A stretch of 64,000 bases of DNA, from NCBI RefSeq assembly GCF_033118175.1, contig NC_083694.1, forward strand, positions 43,361,608 to 43,425,607. Reading direction: 5' to 3'. The DNA comes from Dama dama (lineage: Eukaryota; Chordata; Mammalia; Artiodactyla; Cervidae). How positions within the stretch are numbered: the first letter of the stretch is position 1; every line of letters begins with the position of its first letter. A program made the position numbers and the translations under genes. This document shows positions 10,405-20,954 of the stretch, one piece after another. The notes under the pieces were generated by a model. It had not been told where the DNA came from. It ran no database searches and saw only the letters and a program-made list of their open reading frames with translations.

Positions 10405-10962
10405 TGGGCTGGGTAGGAGACTGTGGTGGACAGACTCCAAGAGGTCCCCAGTCACCCTCTCTGCCTGGAGCCCAGACCCTTGTATAATTCCCTGCCCTCG
10501 GGTGTGAGGAGAGCATATACTTTGCTTCTAATCAACAGAATATGGCAAAGGTGAAGGCCCAGCACTTGTCTGTGATAATTTACATAAGACTGTAACTCCT
10601 GTCGTGCTGGAAGGCTCTTTATGGCCTTCTTGACTGACACAGTTTGATGAACAAGCATCCAGGTTGGAGGGACCGTGTATTGAGAGGCAGAGGGGCTCCG
10701 TCCAGCAGCCAGTGAGGAATCGAATCCTGAAAACAATAACGTGAGCTTGGAAGCAAAGCTCACAATCATTGGAAGGATCCTGCCCCAGCCGAGCCTTCGT
10801 ATGAGACTACAGCCCTGGCTGACACCTCAACTGCGGCTGTGAGAGACCTTGACAAAGAGGACACAACCAAGCTGTGGACTCCTGACCCACAGACATGGAT
10901 AACTGTGCTCTTTTAAGCCTCAAAGTAGTTGGTAACTTTTTAGGCAGCAACAGATAACTAAC
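10405..10962 (+). mobile_element. Old LTR-like repeat
   Basis: Landmarks in order: 'gtggacagactccaagaggt', 'ttgtataattccctgccctc', 'tgcttctaatcaacagaata', 'ggctgacacctcaactgcgg', 'gactcctgacccacagacat' and terminal 'cagcaacagataactaacag'. The same family recurs at 20955-21432 with a matching order and terminal 'cagcaatagataactaaaac', which supports calling it a dispersed repeat. Probably ERVL/MaLR class; family not resolved. Confidence 0.65.
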
Positions 10963-11350
10963 AGTCAGAGGGATCTGGGTCCAGTCCTCAGTCCACCACT
11001 GACTATCTGTGATCTCAAGCAAGTCACTCGCTATCTTTAAGCCTCAGTTTCTTCATCTTTAAAATGAGGATAGTAATCATACCCAGGGCTTCCCAGATGG
11101 TGCTAGTGGTAAAGAACCTACCTACCAATGCAGGAGACGTAAGAGATTTGGGTTCAATCCCTGGGTCAGGAAGATTCTCTGGAGGAGGGCATGGCAACCC
11201 ACTCCAGTATTCTCACCTGAAGAATCCCATGGACATAGGAGCCTGGCAGGCTATGGTCCATGGGGTCACAAAGAGTTGAAGCAAATTAGTACAGCACAGC
11301 AATCATACCCATCTCAAGGAATGGTTGTAAGGATTACATAAGAGGAAGTA
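10963..11350 (+). mobile_element. MIR SINE split by a Bov-tA
   Basis: The left part (10963-11071) has MIR core words 'tctgggtccagtcctcagtc', 'caagtcactcgctatcttta' and 'cctcagtttcttcatctt'. The right part (11298-11350) continues 'ggttgtaaggattacataag'. The break is exactly the Bov-tA insertion. Confidence 0.8.
11086..11297 (+). mobile_element. Bov-tA SINE nested in MIR
   Basis: Head 'gggcttcccagatggtgcta' is followed by an 'aggagacgtaagagatttgg' insert in the tRNA-like part. Target duplication 'agtaatcataccca' (11072-11085) and 'agcaatcataccca' (11298-11311), 14 bp with one mismatch. Ends 'cagcacagc'. Confidence 0.93.
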
Positions 11351-12259
11351 TCAAAATGGTTTAGTATCTTTATGTCCGTCCTCCCCAGGATTCCCCAAGG
11401 GAGCCAGCCTAATGCATACACAAAGGTAAGAAATTCACTCCCTCTCTGAGAATCAGAATAGTATCAGCTAGGTACTCTCCTTGAAGGAATTGAGAAAAAT
11501 CCACACACAGGATTTTTTGTGTAACTTAACTCTCTCCTGGAAGCCCAGGTAAGAAAGGCTACATGTAAGTTCTCAGTGATCAGTATCTTTTATCACTGTT
11601 GTGTGTTCCATCAGGTGCCTTGTTCTCCAAAGGCAGAATTCAGTAACAACAGCTTTAGTGTCAAGGGGCCTCTTCCGAGCCCCCTTTTTTGTGCTACAGA
11701 AACAGTGGCCCACCCTCTCCACCAATTAGCCTGGAAGACCCCCAGAAGATAGATCTCAGAGTGGCTTAATGACAACAGTACTTCTTGCCAGTAACAAGCA
11801 TTTTCCTCTATATTTTTGGCTCAGGGGCTCATCCCAGCTAGCACCCTAGGACTCACATCGGATGGGACAGTAACAAAAACACTGTTGCTGCGTCTGTGCT
11901 TGGCAATGCTTTCCCAAGGATTACACTGGTTTGCAAAAGACAGCAGATGCAGGGAGGCTCAGAGCCCTAATGGTGTGTGTGTGTGGTGTGTGTGGTGGTG
12001 TATGTCGTCCACTTCAGAGTTTTGAGTTCATGTGTGTGCATTTCAGAGACATCTCACCAGCACCTTCTGCACCAGTTTTCATCTGGGTCTCAACCGAGAT
12101 GACAGCTAGACCTAAAGATGGAGTAGAGGGTGTGGGCAGTGCCACAGCTGCTCTTCACTGGTTTATGGGGGGCAGTCACCGCACCCAAGGAATTATTTTG
12201 ATGAAAGCGATCAAGTGCGAGTCAGTCTTCAGAGAAAACAGAAAGCATTTAATCCTTTA
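11351..12259. other. Unique noncoding DNA with a GT tract
   Basis: No recognised interspersed repeat. A short (GTGTG)-rich tract lies at about 11971-12004. Frames of 69 and 109 codons run through the GT tract and are not credible genes. Confidence 0.45.
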
Positions 12260-12850
12260 ATTTCTGGAATTTGAAGTGTCATCAGGGGTCCTTTAAGAGC
12301 TCTGTGAAGTCAGGCGATTTCCGGCGCTCTAGACCCCGGGCTGTAAGGGAGCCACGCGGGATCTGGGAAATGCAGAAGTTACTGGCTTAGCAAATTATTT
12401 CTCATCCCACACCAAGATAAACTCTCTTCATTACACATGCCACACTCTGCTCTCTGGCATAAAAATCAGCTTCTGAAGTCAGCCTATCTCCTAACAAACA
12501 CGGTTTGTGATACAAATGGGTCTGTATTCAGTGAGTCTGAATAGCAAGTTCTGCATTATGTCAGCTCACAGTCAAGGTCTCCCACCTCAGTCCCTGACAC
12601 GTACATGGTTCTGGCGCCACCAAACCATAGCCCCCATTTCTGATGTTTAGTGCATGTTTGCAAAAGCGAGCGGAGAACCATTCATTTAACAGACTAGAAC
12701 ATGCATTATTTTTATCACAATGAAAAATTTCTAATGATGTGTAAAAACACAGTCATTAACATCTCTGATTTCAAAAAGCACCTTTTGATTAGGATCAAAA
12801 GCATCAAAGACCAGGCAGAGTGGGATGCCAAGAACTCAAAATCTAATTTA
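12260..12850. promoter_or_regulatory. Candidate conserved noncoding element
   Basis: Repeat-free. It contains 'cttagcaaattatttctcat', 'catgcattatttttatcaca' and 'ccttttgattaggatcaaaa'. The last is a near-palindrome of ATCAAAA/TTTTGAT, a TCF/LEF-like word on both strands. Ends at a young SINE. Inference from composition only. Confidence 0.25.
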
Positions 12851-12870
12851 GACCCATCTACTCCTGAGTA

Positions 12871-13078
12871 GGGCTTCCCAGGTAGCTCGGAGGTAAAGAA
12901 TCCACCTGCCAGTGCAGGAGACATAGATTCAATCCCTGGGTTTGGGAATATTCCCTGGGGGAGGAAATGGCCACCAGATCCAGTATTCTTGCCTGGGAAA
13001 TTCCATGGACAGAAAAGCCTAGTGAGCTACAATCCATAGGGTTGCAAAGTGTCAGAAATGACTTAGCAATAAACAACA
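12871..13078 (+). mobile_element. Bov-tA SINE
   Basis: Full-length; begins 'gggcttcccaggtagctcgg' and ends 'caataaacaac'. Target duplication 'actcctgagta' (12860-12870) and 'actcctgagca' (13079-13089). Confidence 0.93.
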
Positions 13079-13089
13079 ACTCCTGAGCA

Positions 13090-14376
13090 AGGAGAGCCCA
13101 GTTCAGTTGACCCCCCAGGTGACAGGAAGAAGAGGGGCAGGGTTCTTTCCCAGCCATGAGAGATGGTTGCATCCATCCACAGGGACAACCACAAACACGT
13201 GGGGATGTGGAGTAATGTCCTAGGACCAGTCAGCCTGTTGTCCAGGCATGGAGGCCCATGACACCTTTTTAAGCCAATGCCTTGAGTGAAAATGCTGATT
13301 AAATTAATCAGCCTACTAGGACCCTAAGGGGTTGTGGGCTAGATGGAGACAGGGAAACATGCCATAGGAAGAGTAGAGTGTCATCTGAGGAGAGTGGCCC
13401 AGTGGGGATGTTAACAGCAGAAGGGCACTGTGAAGTGCCTGGAGGACAAGAAAAAAGAAAGCAGGGTAGCCATGGAAAAATGAGGAATTTCTTTAGGTTA
13501 GGAGCATAAGAGGCACTGGTTGCTGAGTGAAGATGAAGGAGGGCTGATCTGTAGGTGCAGGAAAAGCTTGAACTAGCCTCTCCTTCATCAAGGACCCAAA
13601 TAAACCACCTCCCTCCCCTCCCTCTATGAAATCCAATGCCTGAGGCCCATCACCTGCCCGGGATGGGAGGTGATGACTCTGCACTGGGGTAAATCTCTGC
13701 CCACTCAGGTGAGCTAGTTGTCACTATTTGGGGGGTCAGGATTTGAGCTGGTTGGATTGTTGAGCCATTGGTCACAGGAAATCAGCTGGGTGGGACTGTT
13801 TGCAGCATGGGAACTGGCAAGTGCTACAAGTGAGCAACCCCACCCCCCATCTGTTGAACAATAGCTCATTGACCACAGGTAGTAACTACTCTCTAGCAGG
13901 GCATTGTCTAATCTGTCAATTGCATTTGTATGTGTCCCAAGAGCCATTTATGTTGATTCCCAAGCCTGTTTGTGTTGGCTGCATTTTTTCACTGTAATTA
14001 TGTAAATAAATAACATATAGAATAGTGAAACATGAGTATAAAAGGAATGATGTCTTCTGTGAACACTAAGTCAAATACTCAGAAAGATTCAATAAAAGTG
14101 AGTTGCCACGTTGAAGAGGATTGATTCAACAATAAAATATTGGGGGAGATCATAAAACTCTAGAAGGACTCTGCACTCATACTGCTTCACAAGTGTCCTT
14201 AGCTTCCCCCCCCCCCCAACTTTGATGACATCTAAATTGGAAATGATACACAAGGCATTGCAAGGTGACCTGTGAAAAAAAGATGGAACGCACCCACAAA
14301 CAGCAGGCCCACACTAGGGAAAACCAAAAAAAGAAAAACATTGGCCTCAAGTTAAAAGACTGCAAAGTCAATATGT
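13090..14376. other. Unique noncoding DNA
   Basis: No coding or repeat call. A run of 12 C lies at about 14206-14217, and 13985-14150 is AT-rich. Frames up to 115 codons partly read the neighbouring SINE antisense. Confidence 0.45.
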
Positions 14377-14389
14377 ATTTATAGGTTTT

Positions 14390-14603
14390 GGAGCTTCCCA
14401 GATGGCCCAGTGGTAAAGAATCTGCTTGCAATGCAGGAGACATGAGTTCAATCCCTGGGTTTGGAACATCCCCTAGAGAAGGGAATGGCAACCCACTCCA
14501 GTATTCTTGCCTGGGAAATCCCATGGACAGAAGATTCCGGTGTGCTATAGTCCATGGAATCGCAAAGAGTTGAACACTACTGAGAGACTAAATGACAACA
14601 ATA
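14390..14603 (+). mobile_element. Bov-tA SINE
   Basis: Full-length; flanked by a perfect 13-bp duplication 'atttataggtttt' at 14377-14389 and 14604-14616. The tail contains 'atgacaacaata'. An intact duplication implies a comparatively recent insertion. Confidence 0.95.
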
Positions 14604-14824
14604 ATTTATAGGTTTTAAGTTAAAATTTGCAAGGCATGTATCTATCATGATGATGATTCTCTACTTTGAATGATTTTTTATTTTTTTTTTAAATTAAAAC
14701 CAGTGGGGTCAGCAGCTGAGCACTGAAGGCCACTTCCCTAGGATGGTGGAGGAGGACACAGGGGTGGAAAGCAAGGAAGAGCCAGCAAATGGGACCAGAA
14801 AGGGGACTCTGAAGGCAGGAGGCT

Positions 14825-15712
14825 GTGATGGCTGCTTCCTGGGTCAACATGACTTGGGTGCCCAGACATCTGGTCACAGTATTCTGAGTGTGTCTGTGAG
14901 GGTGTTTGGGGATGACATTAACATTTGGATCATGGACTGAATACAGCAGATGGGGCTCCCAATGTGGGTGGGCCTCTCCCGATCAGTTGAAGGCCTGAAG
15001 GGAACAAAAGCCCTAACCACCCCACGTACAAGGCAAGACTCTGGCCTGCCTGCCTTGATCTGGGGCTTCAGTCTTCTTCCTGTCTTCAGTCTGCAATGAA
15101 ACACTGGCTCTTCCTGTTGACTTTCGGACGGGAACTGCCCACCCATCAGCTTTCCCGGGTCTCCAGCTGGCTGACTGCAGGTCTTGGGATGTGTCAGCTG
15201 CTAAAGTCACGTGAGCAAACTTCTTCTAGTAAATACATTCACACACAAAGACATACACAGAGACACACACAGAGACACACATAGACACACAGACATACAC
15301 ACATATAGACACACACAGAGTCACACATACAGACACACATAGACACACACAGACACACACAGAGTCACACATACAGACACACATGCACACTGACACACAC
15401 ACACAGACACACACACAGACACACACAGACATACACAGACACACACAGAGATACACAAACACAGACATACACAGAGACACACACAGACACACACACACAG
15501 ACACACACACAGACACACACAGACATAAACAGACACACATAGACACACAGAGTCACACATACAGACACACAATCACACTGACACACACACACAGAGACAC
15601 AGAGACACACACAGACATAAACAGACACAGACAGACACACATACAGACACACATGCACACACACACACACCCTACTGGTTCTGCTTCTCTGCAGACCCCT
15701 GCCTAACACAGA
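14825..15712 (+). mobile_element. Old LTR-like repeat carrying a large internal satellite
   Basis: The left part has 'gtgtctgtgagggtgtttgg', 'atggactgaatacagcagat', 'caatgtgggtgggcctctcc' and 'gaaggcctgaagggaacaaa'. The right end after the satellite has 'ccctactggttctgcttctc', 'tgcagacccctgcctaacac'. In this widespread mammalian repeat the joint between the two is a short TA-rich string; here it has become about 440 bp of ACACAG-type repeats. Family not resolved (LTR/MaLR-like by general structure). Confidence 0.6.
15236..15674. repeat. ACACAG/ACACAC compound satellite with higher-order structure
   Basis: About 440 bp of CACACAGACA-type units. A longer word 'agtcacacatacagacacac' occurs at about 15319, 15363 and 15551. 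The latter two are also followed by a 'cacactgacacacacacaca' block, so whole multi-unit segments have been duplicated. Antisense frames of up to 169 codons (Cys/Val-rich) are simple translations of the repeat, not genes. Confidence 0.95.
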
Positions 15713-16284
15713 GGTCAGCTGGGCCACAGCAGAAAAGCCCTCCCTCCCTGACAGCTCACGGAAGTGGCTTTTCCCTCCCCTGTTCTCCCTTCCCTCCCCT
15801 GATCGTGGTGCTCCCTGTCCTCTCTGCCACTGCAGTCTGTGTACCTGCAGCCCCTCCCCACACTTGAGTTCCAAGGGTAGGAAGGAGCCTTTTTCATAGC
15901 AGTTGTCTCCATAAAATCAACCAGAAACAACTTTCACAAAGGGTAAATCAGTCCACGGGGTCAAATACTGCAAAGGTCAAGGGGAAAGAGGGCAGAGGAA
16001 AGGTCCGGCCTTGGCACAAGGCTTGGTTACAGCCACAGTGGGAGGGGCTGCAAGGAGCGAGGCTGAAGAATCAGAAACCACGGCTCATGACCGATCAAAA
16101 GAACGGTCCACGTGGTCACAGGCCCAGGGCTCCCATGGTGATGTCACTATTTCACCTCCCAGACAGCTCTTGACCAAGACTCCTAAGGAGCAGAAACCCC
16201 TGTGTCCAAGCAGTTTTACCTCTGCCAGGCATTTGACTGCAGGAAGCACCCACCTCCTCTATCTGCTACATTTTTGAGGCATAA
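15713..16284. other. Unique GC-rich noncoding DNA
   Basis: No repeat or coding support. Confidence 0.45.
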
Positions 16285-16460
16285 AATATATTGCTAACGT
16301 GAGAGAATATCATTAAAGGTTAATTATGAGAAACTTAAAGGTTATTTTTGCATATCTCACCTCTTGGACAAAAGCTGCTTCCTCATTACCACGTTAGACT
16401 ATAAATTAATCTGAAAAGCATTTAAAATGCCAGCAACTCGTTAACTTTATTATGATATGA
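16285..16460. promoter_or_regulatory. Candidate conserved noncoding element (AT-rich)
   Basis: A compact island with 'cattaaaggttaattatgag', 'ttatttttgcatatctcacc' (an ATTTGCAT-like octamer reverse) and 'actataaattaatctg', bounded by GC-rich DNA on both sides. Composition-based inference. Confidence 0.25.
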
Positions 16461-17289
16461 AATACCATGAATCAGTAGTGGTGGCTCTGGTCTGTCCAGG
16501 GAGGGAGGTCAGCCTGAAACCCTTGTTCCTCTATCTATTCCTGGACGCTCAGACCTCAGTCATGCCAGCCCAAACCCTCCTCTGGACCCAGGGAGCCGGG
16601 TCAGGACACCCCAACCCCTCAAGGAAGCTGTTCACTCTCCTCCCTCCAGGCAGCCCCGTCAGGTTAAAGGAGCCATGTCTGCACTCAAGGTCAAGGGAAC
16701 AGGTGGGATCCCAGCTAGAACCCCACTCAGGTGCTCAGCCCACCACAGACACAGTCCTCTGGCCCCCAGGAGCCATCGGGTCCCGGGGCTTCCCGTTGAT
16801 TCCACCCTGTCCATGGCTTCTGACAGAAAAGGATGGTTCTGGCCTTAATAAAGTGAGGCTGAGTTTCCCTGAATTATTTATCTGCACACGTTGCATTTCA
16901 GAAGGTTGCTGCTTCTCTTGCTGATGCTACACTTTCCAGGGTGAACAGGGAACCCCGTGGAAGGACCGGGAGGGACTCGGCTGGTGTACTGAAGGCAGGC
17001 TCCCCAGGAAGGCTTCCACGAACTGGGGAAAGGGAGACATGCGGGGGAAATGAACCAGTACCTTCACTAGGGCAGCCACAAAAGTGTAAGAGGGCCAAAC
17101 CCAGAGTGCCACCACCCCAAGCAAGGTAGTAAGTCCTGGAAGATAGCAGAAATAAGCCAGTGGTCCCTGTGATTCAGCCCCATAGCCCACTCCTTTGAGG
17201 ACAGCAAAGGGACAAGGACCCTGGAGAAGGGGTCCCCCTGAGAATCACTGGGGCCACAGGCCAGCTCCATGTGATCACTGCCACGCCCT
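16461..17289. other. Unique GC-rich noncoding DNA
   Basis: An open frame of 155 codons (16457-16924, plus) has no recognisable domain and no splice or promoter context. I treat it as chance in GC-rich sequence. Confidence 0.4.
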
Positions 17290-17465
17290 TCTCGTGTCAA
17301 GGACAAGAGTGAACAGGGGTCGGGGGAGGACACATGGAGATTCGGAGAGACTGGCATGCTCAGATCATGGATTCTCCACTGTCTTCCCGTACCCTGCCCT
17401 TTGCATTTCTTCCAGCTGGCCACCTTTGTCTAATAAACTGGTAATCTAGCAAGTAACAAAAGAGA
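17290..17465 (+). mobile_element. Possible LTR-like 3' end
   Basis: The segment 'taccctgccctttgcatttc' to 'ctaataaactggtaatctag' resembles the polyadenylation region of an old mammalian LTR. Weak, name unresolved. Confidence 0.35.
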
Positions 17466-18140
17466 GAGACAGAGTGACTAGGGGGCTGCTGGCCCCCGAG
17501 ACGTGTTTCCAGAAAGGGGGACAGAAATACACAGGGGAGAGGGAGGGCCCCCAGAGCCAGCATGTGCTGGGCTTCCAAGAACAGCTGCAACCCAATGGGA
17601 CACTCGACCTTGATTGGAGGGGCCAGGCTTGGGGTTCGGCTCTGCCCCTCATCAGCCAGTAACCTTGAGCAGGTGGTCACATCTTCATCTTTTGCCCAAA
17701 CTGGGGATGACCATTTCCATCTCCACCAGTCTTATGAGGAAAACACGAGCTGGTACAGCCCCCGCCCCCCAACCCCTGGAGGAGGAGAGAGAACCCACCC
17801 CAAGAGGAATGTCAGGAAGATTATCTACAATAATCTGGAGACAGACAGAGGACAAGGTCAGCCCATTCTTCTCGGGGCATACGGTCCTGTCCCTAAGGGT
17901 AAGAGGATGGGCTTGAATGAAGCCAGATGTGGGAGACAACAGTGGGGGGGGATGGGGGGCGGGGGCCTGCAGTCCTGTAGGAAATGCACCAGCCCCAGAA
18001 TCAGACAGATGCTCCCAGCACCCCTGCATGGCCCCACCCCCTGCACAGGGCTCAGGGAACAAGCTAATGAGACCCGCTAACCCCTCCTCCCGACAGAGAG
18101 GTGCCCCCACACTCAGACTGAAAATAGACACATGATGATG
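17466..18140. other. Unique GC-rich noncoding DNA with a G-run cluster
   Basis: Contains G8-at-G6-c-G5 at about 17943-17965. Overlapping frames on both strands (up to 172 codons) show no domain and compete with each other, which argues against coding. Confidence 0.45.
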
Positions 18141-18222
18141 TATTGGGTTGGCCAAAGCATTCATTCAGATTTTTCCATAAGATGTTATGGAAAAACCCAA
18201 ACAAATCTTTGGCCAGTTAATA
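18141..18222 (+). mobile_element. Palindromic mariner-derived MITE
   Basis: A TA-flanked element of about 80 bp. Arm one (18150-18180, starting ggccaaagc) pairs with arm two (18185-18214, ending tctttggcc) around a 4-base loop at 18181-18184. It has the mariner terminal motif 'ttgggttggccaaa', with no transposase. In cattle, related hairpins gave rise to a large annotated miRNA family (the bta-mir-2284/2285 type, from memory); in human, MADE1 did the same for mir-548. Confidence 0.85.
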
Positions 18223-18284
18223 GATCCCAGGAAGCACTACCACCTCTGGATGGCTCAGCCGCACAGCATCTCATTGACTCTTTG

Positions 18285-18402
18285 CCACAGCTCTGGGATA
18301 TGGGCATTCACAAGCCTGTTTTACAGGGGAAAAAAATGCTGTGGCTCAGAAAGATGTAGCAACTTGCCTGAACTCAGAGGTGGCAGAACTAAGATGGACC
18401 CA
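18285..18402 (-). mobile_element. MIR SINE fragment, minus
   Basis: The complement of MIR core: 'gttttacaggggaaaaaaat', 'tggctcagaaagatgtagca', 'ggtggcagaactaagatgga'. Old and diverged. Confidence 0.65.
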
Positions 18403-18405
18403 CAT

Positions 18406-18435
18406 CCTGTCTGTCTGTCTGTCTGTCTGTCTGTA
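18406..18435. repeat. (CTGT)n microsatellite
   Basis: Seven tandem CTGT units following 'cacatc'. Confidence 0.95.
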
Positions 18436-18752
18436 ACACCCACACTTAAAATTATATGAGGCTGCTGCTCAGGGGAGTTCTCAGAGGTTCTCTTCCCAAT
18501 AGAAAGTTCCATAAACTCATCAACAGTGAAACCAGGGCAATGGTAGGTGTTGGATGCAACATTATGCCCCCTAAAGATATTTACATCCTAATGTCTGGAA
18601 CCCGCGACAGCGTTAGGTCACACGGGAAAGGGGAATTAAGGTGGCGGATGGAATTGAGGCTACTAGTCAGCTGATCTTAATGCAAGGAGAGTATCCTGGA
18701 CTATCTGGTTGGGCTCAAAGTAGTCATAAGCATCTTTAAAAGTAGGACAGGA

Positions 18753-18950
18753 GGGACTTCCGTGGTGGTCGAATGGCTGAGATTCCACCCTCCCTACACA
18801 GGGGGCCCAGGTTTGATCCCTGGTTAGGGAACTGGATACCACATACTACAACTGGAGATCCTGTCTGCAGCAACAAAAGATCTCACGTGTGGCAACAAAA
18901 ATTGAAGATCCTGCATGCCACAACTAAGATCCAGCAGAGCCAAATAAAGT
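18753..18950 (+). mobile_element. CHR-type SINE (cetartiodactyl)
   Basis: Head 'gggacttccgtggtggtcga' with 'ggtttgatccctggttaggg' as B box, and a body rich in 'cacaactaagatcc', ending 'agccaaataaagt'. This is the CHR family shared by ruminants, whales and hippos, older than Bov-tA. Confidence 0.85.
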
Positions 18951-19090
18951 GGAAGAGGGAGGAGGAAAGGAGATCAGAGGCAGAGAGTGAGAAAGATGCT
19001 ACACTGTAGCGGTGTAGAGGTTACACTGTTAAGAGGGAGGAAGGGGCCATGAGTCAAGGACTGTGATGCTTCCAGCAACTGGAAAAGGCA

Positions 19091-19286
19091 GTGTGTTAGT
19101 TGCTTAGTCATGTCTTTGTGACCCCATGGACCCCACCAGTCTCCTCTGTCCATGGGATTTCCCAGGCAAAAATACTGGAGTGGGTTGCCATTTCCCTTTC
19201 CAGGCAATCTTCTGGACCCAGGGATCAAACCCAGGTCTCCTGCACTGCAGGCAGATTCTTTACCATCTGAGCCACGAGGGAAGCCC
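19091..19286 (-). mobile_element. Bov-tA SINE nested in LTR
   Basis: Minus orientation, perfect 10-bp duplication 'ggaaaaggca' at 19081-19090 and 19287-19296. The body lacks part of the 'gactgtagccca' region near 19130. Confidence 0.93.
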
Positions 19287-19450
19287 GGAAAAGGCAAGGA
19301 AATGCTTTCACCCCAGAGCCTCCAGGGGGACCCAACCCTGCTGACACCTTGATTTTAGCCCAATGAGAGCTGTATTGCACGTCTGACCTATGGACGGGAC
19401 AATAACAGACATGTATAGTTTAAGCCATTATGTGTGTGGCTGTCAGTTAA

Positions 19451-19699
19451 GGAGGCAACACAACATCACTGCGGTAGGGATGAGAGTCACCCAAGAGTCC
19501 CTAAACTAGGAGGTCACTTTCTACGAGCACGTGCAGAGGACCAAGCACAGGGGAGCCTGGACAAGCCCGAGGATCAGTGTAGTTGCTCTGGGGTCAGAGG
19601 ACAAACCATCCTCCTTGAAAAGGCAGAACCTGACCCTTGTTCTAAGAATGCCCATTCATCCGCCTGAGGTGAGCAGCAGCTGTCTGCAGAATGACGCTG
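19451..19699. other. Unique noncoding DNA
   Basis: Nothing recognised. Confidence 0.4.
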
Positions 19700-20240
19700 G
19701 CCTCCTGGGTTGCTAATTAGATATTACAACAAGGAGACCCACTCACCCCTGCAAAAGGGCTGAATAATTCATAGCGGACAAATTTGAATGAAGCAGCAGA
19801 AGGCAAGGAGCCGAACTGGGTCACGCTGGTCCGGCCTGCTTGAGCAATTCAGCTATTAGATCATTTTAAAACAAAAGGGACGAGCTGTTGAAAGGATTAA
19901 TTATTGGCTTCTCAACTCTCCTGAAGCACAGTGGCTAAAAATCATTGCAAATCGATGTCTATTAAACTGCCTTTGAATATTCCAGCCCTTCAGGAAAAGA
20001 AACTTTAAGAAAAGCAGAAACGGGGTGAGGGGGCTGAAAATTCTAATGCATTGGGATAAACGGTTACTTGGTCCAGAAAATGGACTCTGCTCCTTGTTAA
20101 CAGAATGCCCCCAGCAGCTCCGAGAAGCAATGAACGGGTAGTATCAAGATCTCAGAAGCAAATTAAGCCAACACCTGGAGCCCAGGAACACGACCTGGGG
20201 AAGTAACAGAATAAATCACTCAAAAGTCTGATAAATTGAA
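19700..20240. promoter_or_regulatory. Strong candidate developmental enhancer / conserved element
   Basis: Repeat-free. It is dense in transcription-factor-like words: 'gctaattagat' (homeodomain), 'attcagctattagatcattt', 'acaaaaggg' (SOX/TCF-like), 'ggattaattattgg' (K50 homeodomain plus TAATTA), 'cattgcaaatcgatg' (octamer-like next to ATCGAT) and 'tgggataaacgg'. Such clustering without repeats or open frames is typical of vertebrate regulatory elements. Function is inferred. Confidence 0.35.
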
Positions 20241-20794
20241 TGCAGGAATGAAGGCTGCCTCAAGCTCATTTCCAAAATGACCTGGGTTCCCTTTCCATGG
20301 ACCCAAATCTGCTCCCACGAGGAACCAGACAGATTCCTTGGCCCACCCACCAATGCCAAGGCCAGATCAGGCCAACCCCATGCTGGGTTTCAGACCCCAC
20401 AGCTCCTCAGCCAGTGTCCTCGCCGAACCAGCCCCTCTGGAGTCTGGGTGTGTGGTAAGAGGAAGGGCTGGGCTAGCAGAGAGAGCAGGGCCAGCTGGGA
20501 TCCACAAACACTAAGCTGGCAGCTTTCTCTCTCGGGCCAGCAGGAGAATGGTCCACCCGCCCTTTTCTGCTGTAACACCTTGTTGATCTGAGCTGCCATA
20601 ACCATAGACTGTCCCTTTAGAGGTCAGTCAGAGATGGCAAATGGAGTCAACACAGCTAGGAGTGGCCGTCTGAAACAAGCGCTGTTTAGGAAGGCTTCTA
20701 AAGGCTTCGGGAAAGTGGTGGCGTGATCTGGGACAGGGACGCCTGCCCTGAGCACTGATGGGTCACCCACACTTACCATCCCAGAATCCAACTC
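20241..20794. other. Unique noncoding DNA
   Basis: A 104-codon frame and its antisense 71-codon frame are unsupported. No repeat called. Confidence 0.4.
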
Positions 20795-20885
20795 AGCCAT
20801 ATTAAGGAGAAGGTAACTGAGTCCCAGAGAGGGACTCCCAGGGTCAAGGTCACACAGAAGGTGACTGTGAATGCCTTGACTAGCC
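20795..20885 (-). mobile_element. MIR fragment, minus
   Basis: The complement of MIR core words: 'ggagaaggtaactgagtccc', 'gtcaaggtcacacagaaggt'. Short. Confidence 0.5.
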
Positions 20886-20954
20886 CTCCAGATGCCCCTG
20901 GCCCTTCTCATCAGTCCTATGTCATCGGTGATTGTGCGATGCCGCAGCCAAGTT

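Larger units (their letters stand above)
18545..19450 (+). mobile_element. MaLR (MLT1-like) LTR, interrupted twice
   Basis: Three pieces (18545-18752, 18951-19090, 19287-19450) read as one LTR-like repeat: 'cattatgccccctaaagata', 'atcctggactatctggttgg', 'ggggccatgagtcaaggact', 'gagcctccagggggacccaa' and 'gacaccttgattttagccca'. A CHR SINE and a Bov-tA sit in the two gaps. Non-coding relic. Confidence 0.65.

Noticed and set aside
15236..15674. CRISPR-like regularly spaced repeats
   Set aside because: Eukaryotic simple-sequence satellite; no unique spacers or cas context.
15226..15874. Open frames of 83-169 codons, rich in Cys and Val
   Set aside because: They are antisense translations of the ACACAG satellite; no non-repeat coding content beyond the flanks.
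17562..18164. 172- and 159-codon frames on opposite strands
   Set aside because: Mutually overlapping, driven by low stop density in GC-rich DNA; low-complexity composition.
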